This document shows positions 19,568-29,086 of a stretch of 64,000 nt of DNA, in pieces. The translations under genes and the position numbers were made by a program. The stretch is from assembly GCF_007954355.1 (NCBI RefSeq), contig NZ_VOLR01000002.1:124001-188000 (forward strand), given 5' to 3'. The DNA comes from Colwellia hornerae (GTDB lineage Bacteria > Pseudomonadota > Gammaproteobacteria > Enterobacterales > Alteromonadaceae). Below the pieces are notes generated by a model that did not search any database, was not told the origin of the DNA, and worked only from the letters and a program-made list of their open reading frames with translations. Each line of letters starts with the position of its first letter. Positions within the stretch are counted from its first letter, which is position 1.

Positions 19568-20578
19568 TTATTTTAACTTAGTCAGTGCAACGACTTTAAG
19601 ACCAACTTCAGAAACGATGACCAGCTGATTATTAAACCAAACACCGCTAATTAACGCTTTACCGTCAGCTTGAATATTTAAAGAAAAGCTAACGCCGTCA
19701 TCATCACTTTTTAAAATAACACCATTATTTCCTAAGACAAAAATACTACCGTTATCACCGAGCACTATCGAATTTAATAAGGCTTGGGTTTTGGTGTTAA
19801 TATGTTGCCAAGGTGCGCCACTTTTTAAACTGCGAAAAATATTACCACGCAAGCCAACAACTAATAAATTTCCTTGCTGAGTACGAGCAATGTCATTAAA
19901 TGAACCTTGATATATTTTATCAAACGGCAACCATTTTTCGGCAAAATCATTACTCTTGGCGATTAAGCCTACTTCGCCGACCATATAAAGGGTACGACCG
20001 TCTTTAAAGATACTGTTAAAGTGGGCAAGAATACTGCCTTGCTCATCGAGGTAAGCCTCTTCATCTTGTTCTTTTAATTCTTCGAGGTAAGCTAAGTCTT
20101 CGGGAAATAAAAACTCACCATGAAATTCAAAGGTCCAATTTTCACCACCATCATTGGTGCGGTATTGCTGACCATATGCGCCTATCGCTATGCCTTCATT
20201 TTTATCTTTGAAGGTTATATCAAGTAAAGGTTTTTGTTGCGCGGGTAAATATTGTTGTACTTGCCAGTTCTCACCGCCATCTCCAGAAAATAATATCGTC
20301 GCGTCATGCCCAACAGCCCAACCATGGGAAGCATCAATAAAATATACTGCAGTTAAGGTCGTCCGAACGGGAACATTAGCTTGACGCCAAGTAATTGCGT
20401 CATTTGAAAGTAAAATATGACCACGTTCACCTACAGCAACCAGCTGTTTATCGTTGATTTTAAAAATATCAAGCATAAGTGATTTACTGGCTAAGGGTGC
20501 TTGCATAGCAGGAAGTTGCTGTGAAAAAGCATTGAGGAAGAATAAAGCGCTAAAAAGGAAAGCCAACAAACGTTGCAT
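19568..20578 (-). CDS. YCF48/BNR-type secreted beta-propeller protein
   Basis: The protein (336 residues) has a cleavable signal peptide (MQRLLAFLFSALFFLNAFSQ) and then repeated blades with the YCF48/BNR pattern: ERGHILLSNDAITW, HDATILFSGDGGENWQV and GQQYRTNDGGENW, with later blades around GNIFRSLKSG and GVILKSDDDG. Such propellers resemble the photosystem II assembly factor Ycf48 but are common in heterotrophs beside RND transporters, where a periplasmic partner role is likely. An acidic Glu-rich insertion (about residues 165-185) interrupts the middle blades. It lies 58 bp upstream of the RND gene, in the same leftward cluster. Confidence 0.82.
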   Translation of the reverse strand: MQRLLAFLFSALFFLNAFSQQLPAMQAPLASKSLMLDIFKINDKQLVAVGERGHILLSNDAITWRQANVPVRTTLTAVYFIDASHGWAVGHDATILFSGDGGENWQVQQYLPAQQKPLLDITFKDKNEGIAIGAYGQQYRTNDGGENWTFEFHGEFLFPEDLAYLEELKEQDEEAYLDEQGSILAHFNSIFKDGRTLYMVGEVGLIAKSNDFAEKWLPFDKIYQGSFNDIARTQQGNLLVVGLRGNIFRSLKSGAPWQHINTKTQALLNSIVLGDNGSIFVLGNNGVILKSDDDGVSFSLNIQADGKALISGVWFNNQLVIVSEVGLKVVALTKLK

Positions 20579-20664
20579 AAAAAAGGTTTCTCATTCGTTA
20601 ATAATTAAAGTGTTACTTTGCTCACATCATCCATGACATCGTTAAAGTTTCTTATCTCTTAATG

Positions 20665-20694
20665 TATAACGACTGACCGTTGTCAGCCGTTATA
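20665..20694. other. Intergenic hairpin between DUF1329 and YCF48-like genes
   Basis: Thirteen-base arms (20665-20677 and 20682-20694) pair at 12 of 13 positions, with a CGTT loop and one A/C mismatch. No T-run follows on the minus strand, so it is not a classic terminator. Within a presumed operon it could limit read-through or stabilise the upstream DUF1302-DUF1329 message. Confidence 0.5.
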
Positions 20695-20713
20695 AGTTTT
20701 TAAAACCTAGCGG

Positions 20714-22102
20714 TTATCTACGCCCTTCACGTCTTAATGCTGAAGAAGTAAATGATATATCATCTAATTCAGCTGAGAAGTCATACATTTTAGCTTCATT
20801 ATCTAAGCCCATAGCTATGTAGCGACGCGACTGTAAATCATGGAACACTTCAAGTGTAGACCATTGTGTAGGAACTTCGTAATAATTCAAACCATGAGCA
20901 ACACCAACACGGTATAACTCGTCACGGTTATCATATATATCGGTTACCGCAATTTGCCAGCTATCTTCGTCAATAAAGAAAACACGTTTTTTGTAGGTAT
21001 GACGTGTATCTGATTTCAAGTTAGCTTCGACAACCCATACACGATGTTTTTCATAACGAACATGTTCAGGGTTAATGTGACCTGGCATTAAGATATCAGC
21101 ATATTTTAATGAATCACTGTGTAAACGGTAATCATTGTAAGGGATCAATAATTCTTGTTTCCCTTTTAATGTCCAGTTATAACGGTTAGGAGCGCCGTTA
21201 AACATATCGAAATCATCTGTGGTACGTAAGCCATCAGACGCTGTGCCTGGCGTGTCATAGGCAACATTTGGCGCACGACGAACACGACGTTGTCCGGTGT
21301 TATATGTCCAAGCTTGACGTGGTGTCTGTATTTGGTTCATTGTTTCATGAACTAATAATGCGGTACCCGCTAAACGTGCCGGCTCAGTCACTTTTTGCTT
21401 AAATTTAAACAAAATATTAGTTTCTTTAAGCTTATCTGCTGAAGCGCCTTTTACCCCATATGGGATCATTAGCTGATCATCAAAACCTAAATAAGTATAA
21501 TCACCAGAAGCGGTAGGAGCTGCTTGACCACCTTCACGTGTCAAGGCTTCGCCACGATAACGTAAAATATGATTCCAAATAGCTTCCAAACCATCAGATG
21601 GGACCGGAAATGGGATACCAACAGCCGCGTTAACAATACCATTACCGCCTTCAACTAATTCTGTACGTCCGGCATTATCAATACTTGCTTGATAAACATG
21701 CTCAGGGTAAGAAGCTGAACGTCTTGATTGGTAAACGTGCATTTTATAAGTATCAGGATAAGTTTCAAACAATTTAACCTGACCTGGGGTTAACATCGCT
21801 TTATATTCACCGACGTTAGCCGCCGTAATGGTGTATTTAACTTTATCTGTTGAAAATGGATCAATGTGGTGATCACCCACAGTATATCCAGCAGGAACAG
21901 AGGTAATACCACCGTTCCACGCAGGAATAGAACCATCTTTATTAGCAGTACGAACTGCGCCAATTGGCGTTAATTCTTTACTTAACTTTGCGACCTCAGT
22001 CGGCGAAACTTTAGCTAAAGTTGCTGTTGACACCATAGCCAAACTTACTGCAACTGAGGCTAATGTTAATCTTTTAAGTGAAATTTTCATAATATTGCTC
22101 AT
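20714..22102 (-). CDS. DUF1329-family periplasmic protein
   Basis: This 462-residue protein has a signal peptide (about residues 5-30, ending STATLAK) and matches the DUF1329 family. Features are an N-terminal PTEVAKLSKELTPIGA segment, NKDGSIPAWNGGI and DQLMIPYGVKG, then a Tyr/Arg-rich body (QRRVRRAPNVAYDTPGTASD) and the C-terminal RYIAMGLDNEAK. My recollection is that this family is related in fold to LolA/LolB lipid-binding proteins, which would suit lipid or hydrophobic cargo, but I could not check this. It lies 11 bp after the DUF1302 gene, a pairing seen in many proteobacteria. The start at 22102 is kept; an in-frame ATG at 22090 is an alternative. Confidence 0.88.
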   Translation of the reverse strand: MSNIMKISLKRLTLASVAVSLAMVSTATLAKVSPTEVAKLSKELTPIGAVRTANKDGSIPAWNGGITSVPAGYTVGDHHIDPFSTDKVKYTITAANVGEYKAMLTPGQVKLFETYPDTYKMHVYQSRRSASYPEHVYQASIDNAGRTELVEGGNGIVNAAVGIPFPVPSDGLEAIWNHILRYRGEALTREGGQAAPTASGDYTYLGFDDQLMIPYGVKGASADKLKETNILFKFKQKVTEPARLAGTALLVHETMNQIQTPRQAWTYNTGQRRVRRAPNVAYDTPGTASDGLRTTDDFDMFNGAPNRYNWTLKGKQELLIPYNDYRLHSDSLKYADILMPGHINPEHVRYEKHRVWVVEANLKSDTRHTYKKRVFFIDEDSWQIAVTDIYDNRDELYRVGVAHGLNYYEVPTQWSTLEVFHDLQSRRYIAMGLDNEAKMYDFSAELDDISFTSSALRREGRR

Positions 22103-22113
22103 TAACTTAGCCC

Positions 22114-24162
22114 TTATATTGAATATTTAATGCTGAATGAAATGTAATCGCGGTCTTCCATTTGATTGGTTGTACCTACGCCATCCCAAAAACCGTTATA
22201 GTTTATGTCTGCTGACCAGCGACTTTGATAATTAAAGTTAATACCTAAAGCGACTGACTTACGTTTTTCAACAAATAAGAATAATGGATCAGGTGTCGTA
22301 CCTTTAACATCATGAGAAAAAACCACACGTGGCGAGATGTTAATACCGGCGATAACATTATTAAAGTCTAACTTAGCAATAGCGCGGTAACCCCAAGCAA
22401 ATGCATCTGGGAACGGGTTAGTTTCAACACCGTCTTGTACAGCCATTTCTAAACCTTCTTTACCGGCAATGCCACCATTACGTGCAGTACCTGGACCATT
22501 TAATCGTAATACATCTTGGTCTGGCATATCTTGAATATTAATACCACCCACTTCAACTAAGGTAGTTAATTGACTGGCGCCAAATGTAGGACCCCAAAGA
22601 TGGGTTAACGTTGTTTGTGCTTGTAAGGTATCTGATAAAACAAAACCATCGGCACGTTGGCCACCTTGAAATACTGGCATTTGAGAAATACCATCAAGCT
22701 CGCTGCGACCTTGGTCATTCGCTAATTGCTGTGGCATAGCGGCAAATAATAACTCAACATCATCAATTTGCAATGGCTCATCTTGACGGAAAGTGACTTC
22801 ACCAGCAACAGAGGTGGTGCCTAAAACCGTGTTAAAGCTCATCGCGTAAACTTTAATGTCTTCGACATAATCAAGTTCTACACGTGAGAAGGCTTTTAAG
22901 TTTGTGTAATTTTCTTCAGTAATAGCACCTGAAAGTAACATACCGATATCATGGCCAATAGCTTCATTACTAAAATCTGCAGTGACACCGGCAAATATTG
23001 GACGACGGCTGTGGTAATTCATGTGGTAAAGGCTAACTTCAGTATCATTGAAGTCAGGTAAGAACCAAGATAATTTCAGTCCATATTGGCCACCATCTTC
23101 AGGCTCATTCTCTGCATCAGCTTGACGAAGTGTCAGCTTCGTTGGAAAGGCACCTAAATATGCCGAACCGATACTTTCAGGAGGAACAGCACCTGCTTTA
23201 ATTGCAGCACTGAGTTGATTTAGACCTGAAATAAGATAATCTAAGTCCATATCAGGGTTACCAGCAAAGCCTAATTGAACATTGTTAAATTGACCGCCAT
23301 CACCAGCAAAGTCATTAGTTGAGAAATAACTACCTGGCGCTGGTAATACTGTCTTTTCCCAGTTGTACTGATAGAAAGCTTCTATATTGAAGTTCTCAGA
23401 AACACCGAGTGATCCCCAAATAGCACCGAAAGGGATAAAGGCTTCTTTTAATTCTGAGCCTGGAGCGCGAAGGCGTGCGATGTCAACTGGATTTAGTTCA
23501 CTGATACCGTGAGAAATTAGCGTACTTTCTCCCCAGCTGATCACTTGTTGACCGACGCGAATTGAAAGCGGCATGTCGCCCACTTGAAAATCACCATAAA
23601 CGAAAGCATCAAGTAATCTTACATCATTACATAATTGGTCACTTGCTTCGCCGTCACGGCAAGGATCGTTATTCACCCCAGATAAAGGATTAGTCCACGC
23701 TCGGTCGCCGTCACTCATTTCTAAATCATAGAAATACATGCCACGGGCGAAAAAACCAAAATTTTCATAACGAACTTCTAGTTCGTGTGAACCTTTGATT
23801 ATCTGCGAAAAACTATCACCTGAATCATAGTTAAGGTTAGCGTTATCACCATTAGTTGAATAGCCACCTTTTCCGTTCCATACAGTTGCCTGATCAGGCG
23901 TTGGATTTAATGATGGATGATAACTACTAAAATCAAAACCATTATTAAAGTTATTTGCTTTACCAACATTATCATTCCAGTTGCGATCTTCTACACGCCA
24001 ACTTTGACCGTAACTAAACGTTGAATCAAAAGTAACGTCGAAGTTGCCTAATGTAAAATTCTCTGCTTGTACTTGGCTTACTGTCGCTAAACAAACAAGT
24101 GCAGCGGTTATACTGGCAGCTAAAGGTTTTTTGTAAAACCGATTGCGAGGGCTATATTTCAT
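22114..24162 (-). CDS. DUF1302-family outer-membrane protein
   Basis: The 682-residue protein has an N-terminal signal peptide (cleavage likely after SQVQA, near residue 33) and then many short alternating aromatic strands typical of a beta-barrel. It ends in FSIKYSI, consistent with a C-terminal barrel strand. DUF1302 markers include the N-terminal FDVTFDSTFSYGQSWR, the GQQVISWGESTLI segment and SELNPVDIARLRAPGSE. It is the first gene of the leftward cluster and overlaps nothing. As an outer-membrane barrel paired with DUF1329 and an RND pump, it is a candidate outer-membrane receiver or channel for hydrophobic material. That role is inferred. Confidence 0.88.
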   Translation of the reverse strand: MKYSPRNRFYKKPLAASITAALVCLATVSQVQAENFTLGNFDVTFDSTFSYGQSWRVEDRNWNDNVGKANNFNNGFDFSSYHPSLNPTPDQATVWNGKGGYSTNGDNANLNYDSGDSFSQIIKGSHELEVRYENFGFFARGMYFYDLEMSDGDRAWTNPLSGVNNDPCRDGEASDQLCNDVRLLDAFVYGDFQVGDMPLSIRVGQQVISWGESTLISHGISELNPVDIARLRAPGSELKEAFIPFGAIWGSLGVSENFNIEAFYQYNWEKTVLPAPGSYFSTNDFAGDGGQFNNVQLGFAGNPDMDLDYLISGLNQLSAAIKAGAVPPESIGSAYLGAFPTKLTLRQADAENEPEDGGQYGLKLSWFLPDFNDTEVSLYHMNYHSRRPIFAGVTADFSNEAIGHDIGMLLSGAITEENYTNLKAFSRVELDYVEDIKVYAMSFNTVLGTTSVAGEVTFRQDEPLQIDDVELLFAAMPQQLANDQGRSELDGISQMPVFQGGQRADGFVLSDTLQAQTTLTHLWGPTFGASQLTTLVEVGGINIQDMPDQDVLRLNGPGTARNGGIAGKEGLEMAVQDGVETNPFPDAFAWGYRAIAKLDFNNVIAGINISPRVVFSHDVKGTTPDPLFLFVEKRKSVALGINFNYQSRWSADINYNGFWDGVGTTNQMEDRDYISFSIKYSI

Positions 24163-24485
24163 TTATTCTCTCCCCAGAGCGTGTAGATTATATTTTATTT
24201 TTATCATCGCTACTTACTATTTGAAATAAGTGGTCTAAAACAATAATTGCATCATTTTATCAATGGTGCAAGAGGTAAAAACAATTGATAATACCCTGTG
24301 TTTTAATGACTTCTAATCAATAAAAAGCGAATCAGACACTCCTGTTTTAAACAAGCGTTTAAAACAAAAAATTCTTTATATAGATTTTAACAAGTAGTTA
24401 CTTGTATTAAGTGTTACAGCGAAACAGGTCAATAGCCTTCAAACGCATCAAATGGTCCGACCACTGTTTAAAGCTAATACTCTAA
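24163..24485. other. Noncoding region upstream of the DUF1302 cluster
   Basis: These 323 bases hold the presumed promoter of the DUF1302-DUF1329-YCF48-RND cluster and the 3' flank of the DUF2835 gene. The sequence is AT-rich. I see no clear gene, strong terminator or operator palindrome. Confidence 0.5.
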
Positions 24486-24701
24486 TCATGCCATTTTTGT
24501 CACAGATAAAAATTTATTATTTTTAGTTTCCAGACAAAATCCTCCCTTAATACCAGTAGATAATAGATATTTTCGCATATGCATTGCTGGAAATTGCACC
24601 CGCACTCCTTGAGTTGTCGTGACAACCATCTGCTGAGCTTTACCTTCGTAATAGGGATAAAACTCAGCAGCGGTCATATTTATTGAAAAGAAATATTTCA
24701 T
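24486..24701 (-). CDS. DUF2835-family small protein
   Basis: A 71-residue protein matching the DUF2835 pattern: an N-terminal YFFSINMTAAEFYPYYEGKAQ, then GVRVQFPAMHMRKYLL and GIKGGFCLETK. This is a small conserved gammaproteobacterial protein of unknown function, probably a compact beta-rich domain. It starts 6 bp after the pepN stop codon, so the two are almost certainly co-transcribed. No catalytic residues are apparent. Confidence 0.8.
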   Translation of the reverse strand: MKYFFSINMTAAEFYPYYEGKAQQMVVTTTQGVRVQFPAMHMRKYLLSTGIKGGFCLETKNNKFLSVTKMA

Positions 24702-24707
24702 AAAAAA

Positions 24708-27272
24708 TTAGCCCGCTAAGGCTGCATCAAGCTTTTCTTTTAAGTCTTTTGATAAGTTTTTAAGTGTAGTCAACTTCTCTAATTCTGCCCGCATCAATTT
24801 CTGTCTAGGTAGATCAAATGATCTAAATTGAATAAGGGGAGTAATCAGCCTTGAAGCAACCTGCGGGTTTATCTCATTCAACAAGGCAATTTGCTCAGCA
24901 AGAAACTGATACCCCTGCCCTGACTGACAATGAAAATAACGCGGGTTATTGACGCTGAAATTGCCGACTAATGAACGAGCCCGGTTTGGATTCTTCAAAC
25001 TAAATAACGGGTGAGCTAATAAGCGATCGAGTGAACTGAAAATATTCGTGCTACATTGCTGGGCTGCAAGACTAAACCACTTATCCATAACTAACGCAGT
25101 ACTATGCCATTTTTGTTCAAAATGTTGTAACTGCCCAGCTAAGTCAACTAAATTATTGTCTGCTGAGCAGGCTAACGCCGCTAAAGTATCGGTCATGTTA
25201 TCTGAGGATTGATACTGTTCTACTACTTTGCTCTGCTGCTGTTCGAGTAGCGATAAATAAGACAAACAAACATTCTTTAGTGCGCGTTGACCAACTTCTT
25301 CGCCGCTGTATTTATAGGCAGAGGCTTTATTATCAATAAAGGTTTTCTCAAAACTAGCGGTTAAACCTGTCACTAAAAACAACTTCACCGCGGCAATAGC
25401 ATTAACCACTTTAATGGGATCAACCTGTGCTATTTCGGCAACGACTTCATCAAAACTAGGCAGCGATAGTTGTTCGGCTTTAAAGGCATTGTCGGTATTT
25501 GCATCAAAAATAGCTTGGTAGGTGGTTAACAAACTGTTTGGCAGCGCAAAGCTACTGTCATCGATTAACGCTTTAATATAATTCAACATCAATTGCTGAC
25601 CAGCGTCCCAACGACAAAACTCATCATCAGCGAAAGCCATAACGGTTGCCAGCTCTTGATCTGTTTGGTTAATCGACAGTTTAACTGGAGCAGAAAAATC
25701 AGCCAATACGGCTAGTACAGGTTTTTCGACAAAATTGTCAAAAGTCCATGTTTGCTGCTCGGACGTTAACTCAAGTAACTGACGTCGAATAACTTTATTA
25801 TTTTCAATGAGTTCAATAGCAACAGGGATATGTAATGCTTTACCCTCGCTGCCGTCTTTTTGACTGGGGTTTGTCTGAGTCAACGTCAATTGGTACTGTT
25901 CGTTTGAAAAACCTTCTTCAACAGATAAAATAGGGGTACCCGACTGATGGTACCAGGCTTTAAATAAGACTAAGTCAACACCCGAAGCATCAGACATCGC
26001 ATTAATAAAATCATCACAAGTGACGGCCATACCATCGAAGCGGGCAAAATATAAATCCATGCCTTTTCTAAATTTGGCTGCTCCTAATAGGGTATTGATC
26101 ATGCGGATGACTTCAGCACCTTTTTCATAAACGGTTAAGGTGTAAAAATTATTCATTTCCAGTACTTTTTCAGGGCGAATAGGATGAGCCATCGGTCCGG
26201 CATCTTCAGCGAACTGTTTTGAGCGTAACAATCTTACGTTTTTAATGCGGTTTACTGGTGCACTGTGCATGTCAGCGCTAAACTGCTGATCGCGAAATAC
26301 TGTTAAGCCTTCTTTTAAACTTAATTGAAACCAATCGCGACAAGTGACTCGGTTGCCTGTCCAGTTATGAAAATATTCATGGCCAATCACAGCTTCAATA
26401 TTAAAGAAATCTGTATCAGTGGCACTCTCATTATCTGCTAAAACAAATTTTGAATTAAAAACGTTCAAGCCTTTATTTTCCATAGCGCCCATATTGAAGA
26501 AGTCTACAGCTACAATCATGTAAATATCAAGGTCATAAACTAAACCAAAGGTTTCTTCATCCCAAAGCATCGATTTCTTTAGTGATGCCATGGCATGATG
26601 AGCTTTAGGCAAATTGCCTTTATCAACAAATATTTCTAATGCGACGTTTCGCTTATCTTGGGTGGTAAAGCTACCTTCAAGTAAGTCAAAATCACCGGCA
26701 ACTACAGCAAATAAATAACAAGGTTTTGGGTGCGGGTCTTGCCAGCAAGTAAAATGTTTACCTTGTGGTAGATCACCCGCTGCAGTTTTATTACCGTTGG
26801 ATAACAAATAAGGATAACTTTTTTTATCAGCGATAACTTTGGTTGAAAAGGTCGACATTACATCAGGGCGATCTAGATAATAAGTTATCCGTCTAAAACC
26901 TTCCGCTTCACATTGCGTACAAAAAGCGCCGCCCGACTTAAATAAGCCTTCAAGTGAGGTGTTATTAAGTGGGTCAATTTCAGTCACTATCGTTAAAATA
27001 AATTCATCAGCGCTAATATCTAGCGCTAACTGTGTGTCACTGACCTGATAATAACTTTCAGGTAAGTCTTGTTGATTAATTTGTAGTGAAACAAGTTTAA
27101 GTTGCTCACCATCAAGTACTAATTGCTTAGCGTTTTTATTTTCACGTTTTATCGCCATAGTGCTGGTCACTATAGTCGCGGTGTCAGCAAGTTCAAAGGT
27201 CAGATCGACGGTAGCAATAGAGAAATTTGAAACTTGGTAATCAGATAAATACCGTGCGGTGAAGTCAGTCAT
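24708..27272 (-). CDS. pepN: Aminopeptidase N (M1 family)
   Basis: PepN is the main cytoplasmic zinc aminopeptidase, removing N-terminal residues from peptides. The 854-residue protein has the M1 substrate motif GAMENKGLNVFN (about residue 259) and the zinc site HEYFHNWTGNRV (about 295) with the downstream glutamate in LKEGLTVFRDQQF. The CTQCEAEGFRRITYYLDRPDV segment is split by the start of the catalytic domain as in E. coli. It carries the long C-terminal helical domain and is slightly shorter than the usual 870. AAAGGA precedes the ATG. Upstream lies the nhaC terminator; downstream is the DUF2835 gene. Confidence 0.97.
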   Translation of the reverse strand: MTDFTARYLSDYQVSNFSIATVDLTFELADTATIVTSTMAIKRENKNAKQLVLDGEQLKLVSLQINQQDLPESYYQVSDTQLALDISADEFILTIVTEIDPLNNTSLEGLFKSGGAFCTQCEAEGFRRITYYLDRPDVMSTFSTKVIADKKSYPYLLSNGNKTAAGDLPQGKHFTCWQDPHPKPCYLFAVVAGDFDLLEGSFTTQDKRNVALEIFVDKGNLPKAHHAMASLKKSMLWDEETFGLVYDLDIYMIVAVDFFNMGAMENKGLNVFNSKFVLADNESATDTDFFNIEAVIGHEYFHNWTGNRVTCRDWFQLSLKEGLTVFRDQQFSADMHSAPVNRIKNVRLLRSKQFAEDAGPMAHPIRPEKVLEMNNFYTLTVYEKGAEVIRMINTLLGAAKFRKGMDLYFARFDGMAVTCDDFINAMSDASGVDLVLFKAWYHQSGTPILSVEEGFSNEQYQLTLTQTNPSQKDGSEGKALHIPVAIELIENNKVIRRQLLELTSEQQTWTFDNFVEKPVLAVLADFSAPVKLSINQTDQELATVMAFADDEFCRWDAGQQLMLNYIKALIDDSSFALPNSLLTTYQAIFDANTDNAFKAEQLSLPSFDEVVAEIAQVDPIKVVNAIAAVKLFLVTGLTASFEKTFIDNKASAYKYSGEEVGQRALKNVCLSYLSLLEQQQSKVVEQYQSSDNMTDTLAALACSADNNLVDLAGQLQHFEQKWHSTALVMDKWFSLAAQQCSTNIFSSLDRLLAHPLFSLKNPNRARSLVGNFSVNNPRYFHCQSGQGYQFLAEQIALLNEINPQVASRLITPLIQFRSFDLPRQKLMRAELEKLTTLKNLSKDLKEKLDAALAG

Positions 27273-27292
27273 AAGAGTATCCTTTTAAAAAG

Positions 27293-27320
27293 TATAAAGC
27301 CTGCAAAAACAGGCTTTATA
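27293..27320 (-). terminator. Terminator of nhaC
   Basis: A perfect 11-bp stem TATAAAGCCTG/CAGGCTTTATA (27293-27303 with 27310-27320) has a 6-nt loop and T-rich sequence on the minus-strand exit. It separates nhaC from pepN. Confidence 0.85.
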
Positions 27321-27385
27321 TTAAGTCGATATTAAGCGTAAATAAAGGATGAATCATCCTCTTTTTATCACAATTGTCTTTGATG

Positions 27386-28888
27386 TTAGCTCTTTAGTGC
27401 TTCATCACTGGTTGTTGCTAACATTTTAATTTTAAAGCCGGTGTAACCATAAATAATAGCTAGTACTGGGTTAATTAAATTAAAAAAGCAGTAAAAGATA
27501 TAATCGTATGATGTTAATGCTAATGCCGCAAACATGAAGGCACCACAGGTGTTCCATGGAATTAACGGTGAAGTAATGGTACCTGAATCTTCTAACGTAC
27601 GGCTTAATAGTGTTGGATGAAACCCTCGGCGTTTAAATTCAGCTTTAAACATACGACCAGGCATAACGATCGCCATATATTGATCGGCTGTAATTAAATT
27701 AGTACCAATACAGGTTGCAACGGTACTGGCAATTAAACTGCCCGTTGATTTAGCGGTTGATAAAATCGCCTTAACAAATTTATTCAGCATACCTAGATGC
27801 TCTAACACCGCACCAAAACTTAACGCGCACATCACTAACCAAATGGTGTTGAGCATACTCGACATACCACCACGACTTAGCAATTCATCAATTTGTTTAT
27901 TGCCGGTATTGACTACTACGCCATCAAAAAATGCCGTCCAAACCACCATAATGTAAGCTTTAACACCACTAACACCTTCTGCAGCCATGTTCAAAATAAG
28001 CTCTTGTTGAAAAATTAACGCCCAAACAGCGCCAATCAAGGCACCAATTGCCACAGCTGGAAATGCGGGGACTTTCTTAAAAGCTAAATAAAGTAAGATA
28101 AAGAGTGGGATAAGATTCAGTATCGAAATATTATAAGTGGCATCAAGTGTGGTTAGCAAAGCGTCAATACTTGCGGTATCGCCGGTTACGTTTGAAGAAT
28201 GATCAAAGCCAATAATAAGAAACAACACCAGCGCTATGCTAATAGAAGGTATGGTGGTCCACAACATATAACGAATGTGTTCAAATAATTCACTGCCCGC
28301 TACCGCTGGAGCAAGGTTAGTCGTTTCAGACAATGGCGATAATTTATCACCAAAATAAGCACCTGATATAACAGCCCCCGCCGTAACAGCAGTCGACATT
28401 TCAAAACCGTTAGCTATGCCGATAAAGGCAACACCTACCGTTGCCGCAGTAGTCCAAGAACTACCAATGCTCATGGCCACAATACCACAAACTACACAAG
28501 CGGCGGCGTAAAACCAACTTGGGTCAATAATTTGTAAACCATAATAAACCATCGTTGGCACGGTCCCGGAAAGTAACCAAGTCCCTATTAATGAGCCAAC
28601 CGCTAATAGTATTAAAATGGCTCCCAGAGAAATAGAAATACCGCCGACAATTGACTTCTCAATCGACTGCCACGTATAACCATTTTTGATACCAATAACA
28701 ATCGCTATTCCCATCGCGAGTAATAAAGCAATTTGGTTAGGGCCATAAGATGAGTTGTCGGCAAAGTACAAAACGGCTGTCGTTAACATAACAACTAATG
28801 CAAAAAGAGGAATTAAAGCATCAAGCATACTTGGTTCTTTATGGGTGTTGGTTACTACTGTTTGGTTATTTTTTTCTAGCTCTGTCAT
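27386..28888 (-). CDS. nhaC: NhaC-family Na+/H+ antiporter
   Basis: This 500-residue inner-membrane protein has about eleven hydrophobic segments and the NhaC signature GAYFGDKLSPLSETTNLAPA near residue 180. Other hallmarks are AMSIGSSWTTAATVG and, in the second half, GTNLITADQYMAIVMPGRMF and EDSGTITSPLIPWNTCGA. NhaC proteins exchange sodium for protons and suit a marine, sodium-cycling organism. A soluble N-terminal tail of about 20 residues precedes the first helix. It lies downstream of prc but behind a terminator, and its long leader (about 150-200 bases) contains a further inverted repeat, so it probably has separate control. Confidence 0.93.
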   Translation of the reverse strand: MTELEKNNQTVVTNTHKEPSMLDALIPLFALVVMLTTAVLYFADNSSYGPNQIALLLAMGIAIVIGIKNGYTWQSIEKSIVGGISISLGAILILLAVGSLIGTWLLSGTVPTMVYYGLQIIDPSWFYAAACVVCGIVAMSIGSSWTTAATVGVAFIGIANGFEMSTAVTAGAVISGAYFGDKLSPLSETTNLAPAVAGSELFEHIRYMLWTTIPSISIALVLFLIIGFDHSSNVTGDTASIDALLTTLDATYNISILNLIPLFILLYLAFKKVPAFPAVAIGALIGAVWALIFQQELILNMAAEGVSGVKAYIMVVWTAFFDGVVVNTGNKQIDELLSRGGMSSMLNTIWLVMCALSFGAVLEHLGMLNKFVKAILSTAKSTGSLIASTVATCIGTNLITADQYMAIVMPGRMFKAEFKRRGFHPTLLSRTLEDSGTITSPLIPWNTCGAFMFAALALTSYDYIFYCFFNLINPVLAIIYGYTGFKIKMLATTSDEALKS

Positions 28889-29040
28889 GTGCGATGCTGA
28901 CCTTAAGTTTTTTATAGTTATAATTTTTAATGTTTATACCGCTTTAATTAAGTATCAGAGCTATTTTTCATCAGGAAAAATAACACAACACTAATCAAGT
29001 TGATATTAATCACAAACCCCTAAAAGTCAGGGTAACGCCT

Positions 29041-29076
29041 AAAGGCTAATCTATAGAGAAAATTGATTTAGCCTTT
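29041..29076. other. Inverted repeat in the nhaC leader
   Basis: AAAGGCTAA (29041-29049) and TTAGCCTTT (29068-29076) form a 9-bp stem with an 18-nt loop, just downstream of the prc terminator on the minus strand. If nhaC transcription starts upstream, this hairpin would lie in its 5' leader. I do not recognise a known riboswitch. Confidence 0.4.
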
Positions 29077-29086
29077 TTTCTTACAT

